The notes: generated from the sequence alone by a model not told the origin. A stretch of 52,864 bases of DNA from Hyphomonadaceae bacterium (GCA_030697555.1 JAUYPV010000026.1:1-52864); one strand, 5' to 3'. Counted from the stretch's first letter, positions 1 through 8,694 are shown. A program made the numbers and translations.

Positions 1-727
1 CGCCGACACGTCCTACCTCAAGCCGAATTTCTTCACGACGGCGAACGCTGAACTCGTCACCGTACAGTCGTCCTTCACGGAGGACTTCCCCAACCCCAAC
101 GTCGCTGTGCAGTCGGACCAGTGGCAGGTGCTGCGGCCCGATGGAACGAAGGACACGTTCGACAAGATCCAGGCCTTCACCCAGGTCACCATCCTCGAAG
201 CTGATCTCAAGGAGACAGGCACCTACCGCCTGACCACCGGCGAGCGTCTCGGACGGGTGGGGCAGCAAGTGCTGGTCGATGGCGTGTGGACGCCATGGGC
301 GCCTGGCCGGGAGATTCCCGCCGGCGCGCAGACGCGCGCGAGCCAGACCGCAACCGTCGCCGACGTCTATGTCACCAAAGGCGCGCCGACGACGAAGGCC
401 GTTGAAGCACGTGTGGGCCGCGTCGAGCTAAAGCCGACAACGCATCCCAACGACGTCTACCTCGACACCGCCTTCAAACTGAAAGTCCTGATCGACGGCA
501 AGCCTGTGCCCAACCAGGAAGTCGAGATCTGGCGTGACGGCGGCAATTACGATGAGCCGGCGTACAACAGGAAGATCAAGTCCGGCGCCGATGGCGGCAT
601 CGAGATCAAGTTCGATCGTCCGGGCGCCTACCTGATCTGGACGCGCCTATCGGCACCGTCGCCCGCGGGCGCGCAAACGCCGATCCGCAGCTACACCACG
701 TCTCTCACCCTCGAAGTCACGCACTAG
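1..727 (+). CDS. DUF4198 domain-containing protein (5' partial)
   Basis: Reading frame open from base 2 to a TAG at 725-727, so the gene starts outside the window; 241 C-terminal residues are visible. The entry segment (SYLKPNFF) and the later beta-rich repeats with YLIWTRLSAP near the end fit the DUF4198 family, periplasmic beta-sandwich proteins often encoded beside TonB-dependent heme or metal receptors. That is the arrangement here, since a heme-type receptor follows 89 nt downstream on the same strand. Role in metal or heme uptake is inferred from context; the biochemical function of the family is not settled. The signal peptide cannot be seen. Confidence 0.75.
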   Translation, partial: ADTSYLKPNFFTTANAELVTVQSSFTEDFPNPNVAVQSDQWQVLRPDGTKDTFDKIQAFTQVTILEADLKETGTYRLTTGERLGRVGQQVLVDGVWTPWAPGREIPAGAQTRASQTATVADVYVTKGAPTTKAVEARVGRVELKPTTHPNDVYLDTAFKLKVLIDGKPVPNQEVEIWRDGGNYDEPAYNRKIKSGADGGIEIKFDRPGAYLIWTRLSAPSPAGAQTPIRSYTTSLTLEVTH

Positions 728-744
728 GGGCTGGAGTTTCATCT

Positions 745-763
745 CCCGCCCTTGTGGGGCGGG
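745..763 (+). terminator. Hairpin after the DUF4198 gene
   Basis: Perfect 7-bp GC stem (CCCGCCC / GGGCGGG) with a 5-nt loop, 18 nt after the DUF4198 stop codon. No U-tract follows, so it could be a weak terminator, a processing site or an attenuator between the two co-directional genes. Confidence 0.35.
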
Positions 764-777
764 CCCATTCTATCGAT

Positions 778-796
778 GCAAATGCAACGCATTTGC
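778..796. promoter_or_regulatory. 19-bp dyad before heme-type TonB receptor, candidate operator
   Basis: Perfect inverted repeat GCAAATG-N5-CATTTGC, 20 nt upstream of the receptor start codon. Length and position suit a Fur/Zur-class or other metal-responsive repressor site, and the downstream gene is a heme-type receptor. The regulator assignment is inference; no regulator gene lies nearby. Confidence 0.4.
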
Positions 797-816
797 GCGA
801 ATTCAAGAGGTCTTCC

Positions 817-3105
817 ATGCGTTTTCGACTGATGGCCGGCACGGTGTTTTCGACGGCTGCATTCGCGTCGTTCGCCGCTGCGGCTTACGCCCAGGAAGCG
901 CCGGCACAGCCCATCCGGCTCGCGAGCCTGGAGGACGATCAGTTCCGCGAGAAGGTGACGATCACCGCGACGCGCACCGAGAAGCAGGTCGACGAGGTCC
1001 CCGTCACCGTCACCGTCATCGGCGACGAGACGATCGAGAACGAACTTGCCACCGACATCAAGGATCTCGTCCGCTTCGAGCCGGGCGTCTCTGTGCGCAA
1101 CTCGCCCTCGCGCTTCGGCGCCGCGCTCGGCACGACGGGCCGCGATGGCAATGCCGGCTTCAACATCCGCGGCCTCGAAGGCAACCGCGTGCTCATCCAG
1201 GTCGATGGCGTGCGAGTCGCCGACAGCTACACGTTCGGCGCGCAGTCGCAGGGCAGGGGCGACTATGTCGACCTCGACCTCCTGAAGTCCGTCGAGATCC
1301 TGCGCGGTCCGGCCTCGGCACTCTACGGCTCCGATGGCGTCGCCGGCGCCGTCAGCTTCGTCACGCGCGATCCCTCGGACCTTATCAAGGATGGCCGCGC
1401 CTTCGGTCTTCGCGCCCGCTCGGCCTTCTCCTCGGCCGACGAGAGCTGGGCCAACAGCATCATCGGCGCAACCGAGGTCGGCGATTGGTCGGCCATGCTC
1501 GCCTACACCCGCCGCGATGGCCAGGAACAGGAGAACAGGGGCGAGAACGTCGAGCTCAACTCGCGGCGCACCGCTCCCAACCCGACCGACTACGGAACCG
1601 ATTCCTATCTCGGCAAGATCGTCTGGACGCCGTCGGACGCGCAGCGTTTCCGCTTCACCTATGACCGGCTCGATCGGGATGCGACCTATGAGGTCTACAG
1701 CGGCCGCGCGGTGCCGCTTCCCGTGCCGCCCAACCCGCAGCCCTACGCTGCAACCGGCGTCATCGATCTCGACGCCGTTGACACATCCTGGCGCGAACGC
1801 TTCGCTCTCGATCACGCGATCGAGTTCGGCGACGGCTTCTTCCGCTCGGCGCAGTGGAGCCTCTACAGCCAGGCCTCCAAGACGCGCCAGTTCACGGATG
1901 AAGACCGCTTCACCGCCGCCGACCGCATCCGCGACACCACGTTCGACAACAAGGTCTGGGGCCTCAACTCGCAGTTCGACGGCGGCTTCGTCACCGGTCC
2001 GGTTGACCATCACTGGACGGCGGGTGTCGACTTTTCCTCACTCACGCAGAGCAGCATCCGCACCGGCACGGTCCCGCCTGTCGGCGAAGCTTTCCCGGCG
2101 CGCCCATTCCCGACCACCGACTACGAACTCACCGGCGTCTTCCTGCAGGATGAGATCAGCTTCCTCGACGGCCAGCTCGTCTTCTATCCGGCCGTCCGCT
2201 ACGACGCCTACGAACTGACGCCCCAGCGCGACGCGCTCTATCCGTCCAGCCAGCCCGCAACGCCGTCCGACGGCAGCCATGTCTCGCCCAAGCTGGGCAT
2301 CGTGGCGTGGCCGTCGGACTGGCTCGGCGCCTTTTTCAACTACGCCGCTGGCTATAAGGCGCCGGCGCCGAGCCAGGTGAACAACGGCTTCTTCAACCCG
2401 CTGCAGAACTACACCTCGATCGCCAGCCCCGATCTCGAACCCGAGACCAGCGATTCGATCGAAGTCGGCGTCCGCACCCGCCACCTCGACTTCCTCGGCG
2501 GCGAATGGTCGGGCAGCCTCACCGGCTTTGCCGCCGAGTACGAGAACTTTATCGAGCAGGTGCAGCTCTCCGGGTCGTTCACGCCGCTCGATCCAGCGAT
2601 CTTCCAGTTCGTCAACCTCACGGCGGTCGAGATCAGCGGCCTCGAAGGCAAGATCGACGGGCAGTGGGACAATGGCCTGGGCTTCATCGCCTCCGCCGCT
2701 CTCTCCGACGGCGACATCAAGGACGGCGGCAATCGCATCCCGTTGGCCAGCGTCGATCCGCTGAAGGCCGTCCTCGGTCTCACCTACGCCGATCCGGACG
2801 GCCGCTTCGGCGGGCAGGTCATCGCCACCTATTCCGACGCCAAGAAGAACGACGACATCTTCGAGAACCAGCGCGGCAATGCTTCCGCCGACCTGTTCTC
2901 GCCCCGCTCGTTCGTCATCCTCGACATCACCGCCTACTGGAACATCACCGACTGGGTGGCGCTGCGCGCCGGCGCGTTCAACGTCACCGACGAAAAGTAC
3001 TGGTGGTGGGGCGATGTGCGCGGCCTCAGCAACACGTCGATCGTCAAAGACGCCTACACCCAGCCCGGCGCCAACTATTCCGTGTCGCTGACCGTGAAGT
3101 ACTAG
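817..3105 (+). CDS. TonB-dependent receptor, hemoglobin/heme type
   Basis: A 762-aa outer-membrane receptor. Signal peptide at about residues 1-26 (ends AYAQ|EAP), plug domain at about 40-180, then a 22-strand-type beta barrel ending in a C-terminal aromatic segment (SVSLTVKY). The plug holds the FNIRGLEGNRVLIQVDGVR signature of the heme/hemoglobin receptor family, and the barrel carries YKAP and SPDL, close to the FRAP and NPDL motifs of that family. It would import heme or a related iron chelate using TonB energy. I chose ATG 817 over the upstream in-frame GTG 754 because AAGAGG lies 6 nt before it and the signal peptide begins there. DUF4198 upstream supports metal uptake. Ligand not proven. 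Confidence 0.88.
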   Translation: MRFRLMAGTVFSTAAFASFAAAAYAQEAPAQPIRLASLEDDQFREKVTITATRTEKQVDEVPVTVTVIGDETIENELATDIKDLVRFEPGVSVRNSPSRFGAALGTTGRDGNAGFNIRGLEGNRVLIQVDGVRVADSYTFGAQSQGRGDYVDLDLLKSVEILRGPASALYGSDGVAGAVSFVTRDPSDLIKDGRAFGLRARSAFSSADESWANSIIGATEVGDWSAMLAYTRRDGQEQENRGENVELNSRRTAPNPTDYGTDSYLGKIVWTPSDAQRFRFTYDRLDRDATYEVYSGRAVPLPVPPNPQPYAATGVIDLDAVDTSWRERFALDHAIEFGDGFFRSAQWSLYSQASKTRQFTDEDRFTAADRIRDTTFDNKVWGLNSQFDGGFVTGPVDHHWTAGVDFSSLTQSSIRTGTVPPVGEAFPARPFPTTDYELTGVFLQDEISFLDGQLVFYPAVRYDAYELTPQRDALYPSSQPATPSDGSHVSPKLGIVAWPSDWLGAFFNYAAGYKAPAPSQVNNGFFNPLQNYTSIASPDLEPETSDSIEVGVRTRHLDFLGGEWSGSLTGFAAEYENFIEQVQLSGSFTPLDPAIFQFVNLTAVEISGLEGKIDGQWDNGLGFIASAALSDGDIKDGGNRIPLASVDPLKAVLGLTYADPDGRFGGQVIATYSDAKKNDDIFENQRGNASADLFSPRSFVILDITAYWNITDWVALRAGAFNVTDEKYWWWGDVRGLSNTSIVKDAYTQPGANYSVSLTVKY

Positions 3106-3229
3106 GCGCCACCCGCCGGCCACTCCAAAAATCTCGCGGCCGGCTGCATCCAAACGGCGGCTGCGAGCCTCTTGTAGGAATGAGCACTGTCGGGAACGGG
3201 CGCGAGCGTTGAAGGTCGCTCACGGACTG

Positions 3230-3248
3230 TTTATCGATAAACGATAAA
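3230..3248. promoter_or_regulatory. AT-rich palindrome and tandem CGATAAA repeats
   Basis: TTTATCGATAAA (3230-3241) is a perfect 12-bp palindrome, and CGATAAA occurs twice in tandem (3235-3241, 3242-3248). It stands out as AT-rich in a GC-rich region, about 125 nt before the second TonB receptor, so it may be a regulator site or part of a distant promoter. No regulator is assigned. Confidence 0.3.
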
Positions 3249-3317
3249 ATCTTCTTTCCAACGCCACCGACCAGATCCATACTCCTAAATGCTTAGTAGT
3301 CAACGCAAGGTGACAGA

Positions 3318-3357
3318 TGGATTACGGGTGTACTCTGTGGAATACATCCGTAATCCA
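3318..3357. promoter_or_regulatory. Paired dyad before second TonB receptor, BlaI/CopY-like operators
   Basis: Inverted repeat with 15-nt arms (3318-3332 and 3343-3357), 14 of 15 matching, 10-nt spacer; the odd pair is a G-T wobble in RNA. Each arm contains a copy of the BlaI/MecI/CopY core TACANNTGTA with one mismatch (TACGGGTGTA and TACATCCGTA). It ends 14 nt before the likely start codon, a place where a bound repressor would block transcription. Alternative: an RNA hairpin hiding the ribosome site. Confidence 0.5.
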
Positions 3358-3371
3358 GTGGGGGAGTGATC

Positions 3372-5495
3372 GTGAAAACGTGGAAGACCGGAAGCGTGCT
3401 GGCGGCCGCCAGCGTCATCGTGATTTCCCAGACGGCGCTCGCCCAGCAGACGCCACAGCAGGCCCAGCAGGCCGCGGACCAGCCTGCCGAGCAGAGAGGC
3501 GTCCGCACCTTCGACCCGGCATTCTTCGCCCGCTACAACCCAGTCACCGCCTACGACATGGTGCGCCAGCTTCCCGGCTTCGCCATCGACAATGGCGACA
3601 GCCTGCGCGGCTTCGGCGCCACCGCGGGCAATGTGCTCATCGACGGCCAGCGTCCGTCCACCAAGGCGACCTCCATCGCCGATGAACTCACCCGCATTCC
3701 CGCCCGCGACATCGCACGGATCGAACTGATCGGTGCTTCCGCCGCCGGCGACACCGACGTGCGGGGATATGTCGAACTCGCCAACGTCGTGCTGAAGCCC
3801 GCAGCCCAGGTGCAGGCCAGCACGACCTATATCGGGCAGCTGCAGTATCAGGGCGAGCATGTTTCGACACGGGCCGGCGGCACGCGCGCCTGGAAGGCGC
3901 AGGACTTCGGCGGGCGGCTCCAGGTGCAGGCGTCGAACGCCCAGAATCGCGGCGAAACCGACATCGAGTTCTACAACGGCGCCGGCGCGCTCACCGGCAC
4001 GCGCGACGAATTCGGCCAGCAATATCTCAACGAGCTGCTGATCAACGGCTCGTTCAACTGGACGCCGACGGCCCGCGACACGCTCAACGTCACCGGCCGC
4101 ATCATGCCGCGCGGTTTCAATTCGCAGTCGGGCTCCATATCGCGCAACACGTCCAACACGCCCACCGCTTACGTCGCCGACGACTACACCGAAAAGGACA
4201 TCATCTATCTCGATCTCGGCGGCGACTGGGAGCACCGCTTCTCACCCGAAAACGCGGTGAAGCTGATCACGGTGAACTCCCTCGTCAGCTGGCGTCCGCA
4301 GGAGTTCTTCCAGCAATTCCCCGGAACCGGCCCGCGCAGCCTCGCCACCCGCATCGACACCGAGAGCAAGCGCGGCGAGCATGTGCTGCGTGGCGTCTGG
4401 ACGACCAAGCCCAGCGACAAGCACACGATCGAGATCGGCCTTGAAGGCGCCTTCAACTATCTCGACACCAGCCGCTCGATCTCCAATGCGGTCGGCGCCG
4501 GTCCATTCACGCCGCAATTCCTGCCCGTCGCCTCAACCCGCGTCGAGGAGCTGCGCGGCGAGGCCTTCATCGCCGACACCTGGCGCGTGAACCCACAGTT
4601 CACGCTCGACATGGGCTTCACCTTCGAGGCCTCGCGCATCACGCAGACGGGCGATGCCGAGCAGGAGCGCGAGTTCACCTATCCCAAGCCGCGTCTCCAG
4701 GCGACCTGGACGCCGAACAAGACGGACCAGCTCACGCTCAACTTCGAGCGCATCGTCGCCCAGCTCAACTTCTCCGAGTTCGCCAGCGTCGTGCAGCTCG
4801 TGCAGGGCCAGCTCACCGTCGGTAACCCCGACCTCAAGCCAGCGCAGACCTGGGACGCCAGCCTGCAGTGGAAGCGCACGATCGGCCAGCGCGGCTCCTT
4901 CCTCATCAAGGGCTTCTACAACCGTGTCGACGACGTGCAGGACTTCGTCGTCATCGAGACCAGCCCCGGCATCTTCTTCACGGGCGCCGGCAATATCGGC
5001 GAGGGCGATCGCTATGGAGCGCGAATGGAGGTCGCCTTGCCGCTCGACACTGTCGGCGTGAAAGGCGGCATGCTGAAATTCTTCGCGCAGGGCCGGAAGA
5101 GCACGGTCACCGACCCGATCACCGGCGAGGACCGCCCGTTCGCCAATGATTTCACGTTCGATTCCAACATCGATTTCAGGCAAGATCTGCCGGGCCTGAA
5201 GCTCGCCTGGGGCGGCGACTACACTTTCCCGGGCGGCGAGACCTACGCCTTCAGGCTCACCGAGATCCAGCGCCGCGACTTCGGGCAGGGCGACCTCGAT
5301 TTCTTCATCGAGACCACTGCGATCAAGGGCGTCACGGTCCGCCTCAACCTCGACAACCTCGGCGACAGCCCGAGCTGGCTGGATCGCCGTTTCATTAGCC
5401 CGTCGCGACTGACGTCGAACACCATCTCGTCCCGTGAATTCCGCGAATCAACGAACGGCCCGATCGTCACGCTCACACTGCAGGGGGCGTTCTAG
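3372..5495 (+). CDS. TonB-dependent receptor, substrate unknown
   Basis: A 707-aa outer-membrane receptor: signal peptide (about 1-24, cleavage near SQTALA|QQT), a short Gln-rich linker, a plug domain (about 45-140; DMVRQLPGFAIDNG, RGFGATAGNVLIDGQRPS, IARIELIGAS) and a beta barrel. It belongs to a plug subfamily common in sphingomonads and caulobacters; the ligand is unknown. Two GTG codons compete, 3366 and 3372. The second is preferred because GGGGGAG (3360-3366) lies 5 nt upstream of it and would overlap the first. It ends 84 nt before a convergent gene. Control by the paired dyad directly upstream is inferred. Confidence 0.85.
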   Translation: MKTWKTGSVLAAASVIVISQTALAQQTPQQAQQAADQPAEQRGVRTFDPAFFARYNPVTAYDMVRQLPGFAIDNGDSLRGFGATAGNVLIDGQRPSTKATSIADELTRIPARDIARIELIGASAAGDTDVRGYVELANVVLKPAAQVQASTTYIGQLQYQGEHVSTRAGGTRAWKAQDFGGRLQVQASNAQNRGETDIEFYNGAGALTGTRDEFGQQYLNELLINGSFNWTPTARDTLNVTGRIMPRGFNSQSGSISRNTSNTPTAYVADDYTEKDIIYLDLGGDWEHRFSPENAVKLITVNSLVSWRPQEFFQQFPGTGPRSLATRIDTESKRGEHVLRGVWTTKPSDKHTIEIGLEGAFNYLDTSRSISNAVGAGPFTPQFLPVASTRVEELRGEAFIADTWRVNPQFTLDMGFTFEASRITQTGDAEQEREFTYPKPRLQATWTPNKTDQLTLNFERIVAQLNFSEFASVVQLVQGQLTVGNPDLKPAQTWDASLQWKRTIGQRGSFLIKGFYNRVDDVQDFVVIETSPGIFFTGAGNIGEGDRYGARMEVALPLDTVGVKGGMLKFFAQGRKSTVTDPITGEDRPFANDFTFDSNIDFRQDLPGLKLAWGGDYTFPGGETYAFRLTEIQRRDFGQGDLDFFIETTAIKGVTVRLNLDNLGDSPSWLDRRFISPSRLTSNTISSREFRESTNGPIVTLTLQGAF

Positions 5496-5522
5496 GGCAG
5501 GGCGCGTTCTAGAAAAACAGAA

Positions 5523-5547
5523 CCGCGCCGGACGAGGTCCAGCGCGG
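5523..5547 (-). terminator. Rho-independent-type terminator, minus strand
   Basis: An 11-bp stem with one C/A mismatch and a GAG loop, followed on the minus strand by TTCTGTTTTTCT. It lies just past the end of the 89-aa gene (5580-5849), which it probably terminates. Confidence 0.5.
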
Positions 5548-5579
5548 CGAGGTCTCAGGGAACACCCAGCTAGTTCAGG

Positions 5580-5849
5580 TCAGCCCGGAGTGACGGGCGG
5601 AGTCGTAGGAGCGGGCTGCGGCGCGGGCGTCGGCGCGGGAACATTACGGGCGGCGTCGCGAACGCTGTCGCTCACATCATCGGCCGCGTCGCCTATGGCG
5701 TCAGCGCTGCGTTCGATAGCGGTGTCGTTGCTGCCGCGCCAGGCGCCGTCATAGAACATCCAACCGAGCACGCCGACCGCGACGATCAGCGCGCCAATCG
5801 CGAAATACAGGAACCCGTTATTGCCGCTGCTCCGTGGTTCGGTAGCCAT
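5580..5849 (-). CDS. Small single-pass membrane protein, unknown
   Basis: An 89-aa protein with a hydrophilic N-terminus (ATEPRSSGNNG), one transmembrane helix (about 13-34, FLYFAIGALIVAVGVLGWMF), a charged helical stretch rich in Asp/Ala (DAIGDAADDVSDSVRDAA) and a Pro/Thr-rich low-complexity tail. Start ATG 5849 has GAGGAG about 7 nt upstream; an in-frame ATG 5 codons earlier lacks this. No family recognised. Convergent with the TonB receptor, same strand as the transglycosylase. An envelope-anchored protein of unknown role is the most that can be said. Confidence 0.6.
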   Translation of the reverse strand: MATEPRSSGNNGFLYFAIGALIVAVGVLGWMFYDGAWRGSNDTAIERSADAIGDAADDVSDSVRDAARNVPAPTPAPQPAPTTPPVTPG

Positions 5850-5925
5850 CGGACATCTCCTCATTGCTGGGGAGTCGAACGTCTTCAGGTTAATCCGGTT
5901 CCGCCGTAAGGCTTTGACGTGGACG

Positions 5926-7239
5926 TCAGGCGGCCGCCGCAGAGACCTTGATCAGCATGTCCTGCGTGGGGAATCCGTCGGCGACGAGGCCGCGGTCCCT
6001 CTGGAATTTCTGCAGCGCGCCGCGCGTGCCGCGCCCGATGACGCCATCGACGTTGCCGGCGGCGTAGCCGAGCTTGTTGAGTCCCGTCTGCAGTTCCTTC
6101 GCCTGGTTCTGCGTCAGCATCACGATATCGGTCGGCCAGGGACGCGACAGGTCCGGACGCCCCGCAAGACGGTCCGCCAGCAGGCCCACGGCCAGCGCAT
6201 AGCTGTCGGCATTGTTGTAGCGCTTGATGACGCCGAAATTGTCGAACAGCAGGAAGGCCGGCCCATACGATCCCGCCGGCAGGAACAGCTCGGCCTGCAG
6301 CGCATCGGAGTTGGCGAACTCCGGCGCAGTCGCCGGTGTGAGCCCCGCCGCCTTCCACGCCGCCACCGTCAGCTTGCGGCCGTCGCCGAGGCTGTAATCG
6401 AAGCCTTCCGGAATCTTCGTCTCGACCGCCCACGGCTGATCCTTCTTCCAGCCCGACGCGGTGAGGTAGTTCGCCGCCGACGCCAGCGCATCGCCCGCAT
6501 CGGTCCAGAGATCCTTCTTGCCGTCCTTGTCGAAGTCGCGCCCGTGCGCGAGGAAGGTCGTCGGCATGAACTGCGTCTGGCCGACTGCGCCGGCCCATGA
6601 CGCCTTGGCGAACTGCGCGCGCGTCGCCGAGCCGTTCTCGATAAGTTGCATGATGGCGAGCAATTCGCCCTCGTTGAAATCCTTGCGGCGGCCCACCGCG
6701 GCCTGGCTGGCGATCGCGCGCGGCGCGTCGACATCGCCGATGAACGCGCCATAGCTCGACTCCATGCCCCAGATCGCAGCGACGATCTCGCGCGGTGTGG
6801 CGTAGGAGGCCTCGATGCCATCGAAGATCGCACGGTTGTCGGCAAGCTTCGCCTGGCCGTTGCTGATCCGGGTCGGAGACACTGCGGACTTTGCATAGTC
6901 CCAGATCGGCTTCACGAACTCGGCCTGGTTGTCGAACGAAGCGACCTGCACCGTCTCCTCGATCGGCGTCAGCCCATCGAGCACGGCGTGGATGGACGAA
7001 TCCCTCCGGCCCGAAGCATCCGCCTTGCCGGCGAACGTCTTCCGCCAAGCGTCGAACTTGGCGTCCCCCGAAGTCTTGAAGTTGAAACCGGACTGGCTGC
7101 CCGTGGATCCGCCTGCGGGAGGGGCAGGGGGCTTCTGCGCATGCCCGGGTCCGCCAGCCAGTTCCTCGGTCTCGCACGCCCCGAGCAGCAGCCCCAGGGC
7201 GATGCCGGCCATGGCAATACGGAACATACGGACAGCCAT
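5926..7239 (-). CDS. Lytic murein transglycosylase, MltB type, with PG-binding domain
   Basis: A 437-aa lipoprotein that would cleave the MurNAc-GlcNAc bond of peptidoglycan to give 1,6-anhydro ends. Lipobox LLGAC with lipid Cys22; a short Pro/Gly linker; the MltB-like catalytic domain (about 55-360) with probable catalytic Glu160 in WGMESSYG, plus [19 protein letters not shown], characteristic of the family; a C-terminal peptidoglycan-binding domain (about 375-430, [30 protein letters not shown]). Start ATG 7239 has GGGAGG 7 nt upstream and begins the lipoprotein signal; the longer in-frame start lacks both. Divergent from the L36 gene. Confidence 0.9.
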   Translation of the reverse strand: MAVRMFRIAMAGIALGLLLGACETEELAGGPGHAQKPPAPPAGGSTGSQSGFNFKTSGDAKFDAWRKTFAGKADASGRRDSSIHAVLDGLTPIEETVQVASFDNQAEFVKPIWDYAKSAVSPTRISNGQAKLADNRAIFDGIEASYATPREIVAAIWGMESSYGAFIGDVDAPRAIASQAAVGRRKDFNEGELLAIMQLIENGSATRAQFAKASWAGAVGQTQFMPTTFLAHGRDFDKDGKKDLWTDAGDALASAANYLTASGWKKDQPWAVETKIPEGFDYSLGDGRKLTVAAWKAAGLTPATAPEFANSDALQAELFLPAGSYGPAFLLFDNFGVIKRYNNADSYALAVGLLADRLAGRPDLSRPWPTDIVMLTQNQAKELQTGLNKLGYAAGNVDGVIGRGTRGALQKFQRDRGLVADGFPTQDMLIKVSAAAA

Positions 7240-7368
7240 GCGGTCGCCTCCCAGAAGCCCGGCTCCTGCACATAGCACGCCGGGCGCGACAATCTGGACC
7301 CAGAATTCATGAATGCCCGCCGAATGTTAAGACCGTTTTGCGGCTGGCTGGCGGCGTAGGGCCTCTGG

Positions 7369-7397
7369 TTGACAGGTCCCACAGGCCCCGGTATGTG
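7369..7397 (+). promoter_or_regulatory. Sigma-70 promoter of the L36 gene
   Basis: TTGACA (7369-7374), 17-nt spacer, TATGTG (7392-7397), 40 nt before the L36 start codon. The -35 element is perfect. Confidence 0.6.
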
Positions 7398-7436
7398 CCC
7401 CGCTCCCTCAGCTACAGATATTCCGGCGTTGGCCCC

Positions 7437-7562
7437 ATGAAAGTCAGAAGCTCACTCAAGTCGCTGAAGGGCCGCCATCGCGACTGCAAGGTCGTGCGCC
7501 GCAAGGGCCGGGTCTACGTGATCAACAAGACCAACCCCCGCTTTAAAGCCAGGCAAGGGTAA
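7437..7562 (+). CDS. ykgO: Ribosomal protein L36, zinc-independent (C-) type
   Basis: A 41-aa basic protein, [20 protein letters not shown] onward, ending NPRFKARQG: the L36 family in its C- form. The zinc-binding Cys set of classical L36 is reduced to one Cys (Cys17). The form with the HRDC motif and NPRFKA end is the type named YkgO or RpmJ2. The longer upstream reading frame (from 7338) is not conserved L36 and includes the promoter, so ATG 7437 is the start; the Shine-Dalgarno is poor. A sigma-70 promoter lies 40 nt upstream, and two hairpins follow the stop. Confidence 0.93.
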   Translation: MKVRSSLKSLKGRHRDCKVVRRKGRVYVINKTNPRFKARQG

Positions 7563-7568
7563 GGAACG

Positions 7569-7585
7569 GTCCGGCGCAGCCGGAC
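7569..7585 (+). terminator. Hairpin just after L36
   Basis: Perfect 7-bp stem GTCCGGC / GCCGGAC with a GCA loop, 6 nt after the L36 stop codon. No U-run, so a terminator function is tentative. Confidence 0.35.
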
Positions 7586-7588
7586 GGA

Positions 7589-7613
7589 CGATCTGGTCCA
7601 GTGGACCAGATCG
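7589..7613. repeat. Perfect 25-bp palindrome
   Basis: Arms CGATCTGGTCCA and TGGACCAGATCG around a central G, without a mismatch, in the gap between L36 and the TPR lipoprotein gene. It may act as a second transcription-end hairpin or as a protein-binding dyad. No second copy was noticed in the window. Confidence 0.6.
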
Positions 7614-7762
7614 AGTGACGAACGCCCGTAGCGCAAGCGCAGGGCCGGTCGGCCCCCCTCCCGCTTCCTCGACACCGCCTCCCGCTTAATTGACGACGGC
7701 CAGCCGCTTCCCAGCGGTTGCGGATGCTTGCCCCGGTAAACCCGGGCCCGCATAGTGGCCAC

Positions 7763-8446
7763 ATGTCGTTTTCGCGTTTCCTGAAACTTTCAGCGGCTGT
7801 CGCTTTTGCGGGCGTTCTTGCCGCTTCCTGCGGCAAGTCCTTTGCTCCCGGCACCGCCGGCTCAGACAAGGCGGGGGACGCCAAGCCGGGCGCCAGCGAA
7901 CAGACCGCGGCGCTCGACGGCAAGCCGCAGTCGGAAAGCGAACCCACCGATCCGAAGAAGGCCCTCGAAAATCTCTCGCAGGACCTGCTCGACAAGCTGA
8001 AGATGGTTCCCTCTGAAGAGGAAGCCGCCTCGATCGAGGAAGAGATCTGGGACGCCTGGCTGGTTTCCGGCAGCCCCACCGTCGACATCATGATGAAGCG
8101 CGGCCTCGAGTACCAGGAAGCCGAAGACGTCGACAGCGCACGCCACGCCTACGACACCGCCATCGCCATCAAGCCCGACTATGCCGAGGCGTGGAACCGC
8201 CGCGCGCTGCTCTTCTTCAACGACGGCAAGTACGATGAGGCCGTCGCCGATCTCGAATCCGCGCTCATCTATGAGCCGCGCCATTTCGGCGCCTGGATCG
8301 GGCTCGGCATGATCTTCGAGTCGATCGAACGTCCGGAAGCAGCCCTCAAAGCCTATCGCAAGGCGCTGGAAATCCACCCGCACGCCGCAGCCGCGCTTCA
8401 GGGCGAAAAGCGCCTCGTTCGCGCCGTCGAAGGCATGCCGATCTAA
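7763..8446 (+). CDS. TPR-repeat lipoprotein
   Basis: A 227-aa protein with a lipoprotein signal ending LAASC (Cys23), a low-complexity Ala/Ser/Pro/Lys linker (about 24-65), an acidic helical segment, and about three tetratricopeptide repeats (about 105-215; SARHAYDTAIAIKPDYAEAWNRRA, YDEAVADLESALIYEPRHFGAW, PEAALKAYRKALEIHP). TPR lipoproteins of this kind act as scaffolds in the periplasm; the partner is unknown. Chosen start ATG 7763 begins the signal peptide; the in-frame ATG 7718 would put 15 non-conserved residues before it. Confidence 0.82.
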   Translation: MSFSRFLKLSAAVAFAGVLAASCGKSFAPGTAGSDKAGDAKPGASEQTAALDGKPQSESEPTDPKKALENLSQDLLDKLKMVPSEEEAASIEEEIWDAWLVSGSPTVDIMMKRGLEYQEAEDVDSARHAYDTAIAIKPDYAEAWNRRALLFFNDGKYDEAVADLESALIYEPRHFGAWIGLGMIFESIERPEAALKAYRKALEIHPHAAAALQGEKRLVRAVEGMPI

Positions 8447-8454
8447 CGGAACGT

Positions 8455-8572
8455 CTTCCCCCGTTCACGGGGGAAGTACGGCGAAGCCGGGATGGGGGGA
8501 GGCTCCGATGGGATCCCCTCGCATCGTCCCCCATCCGTCGCTTCGCGACACCTTCCCCGTAAACGGGGAAGG
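8455..8572. repeat. Composite palindromic intergenic repeat
   Basis: Two mirror hairpins, each with a 9-bp stem: CTTCCCCCG-TTCA-CGGGGGAAG (8455-8476) and CCTTCCCCG-TAAA-CGGGGAAGG (8551-8572), joined by inner arms GGATGGGGG and CCCCCATCC. The whole unit folds on itself as one large imperfect palindrome. This type of CTTCCCC...GGGGAAG element is dispersed in many alphaproteobacterial genomes, similar in behaviour to REP elements. Confidence 0.7.
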
Positions 8573-8631
8573 ACGAAGACGATGCTCACAGCCCATGCAC
8601 AGGGAATGTCCGAGGTGCGGCTTCCGCGTCG

Positions 8632-8660
8632 TTGGACGTGGCTTTTTCCCCGTCTAGGGT
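8632..8660 (+). promoter_or_regulatory. Sigma-70-type promoter of the GapR gene
   Basis: TTGGAC (8632-8637), 17-nt spacer, TAGGGT (8655-8660), 34 nt upstream of the start codon. The -35 matches well, the -10 only partly. Confidence 0.45.
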
Positions 8661-8694
8661 CCGCCGAAATCCACCCCTCCCGGAGGTTCACGAC

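Noticed and set aside
739-3153. Two long minus-strand frames opposite the heme-type receptor
   Set aside because: Translation is low-complexity Val/Ala/Gly/Arg without family motifs, while the plus strand encodes a complete receptor.
5885-7273. Second minus-strand frame of 462 codons overlapping the transglycosylase
   Set aside because: Different frame, no family signature; the other frame has lipobox, catalytic Glu and PG-binding domain.
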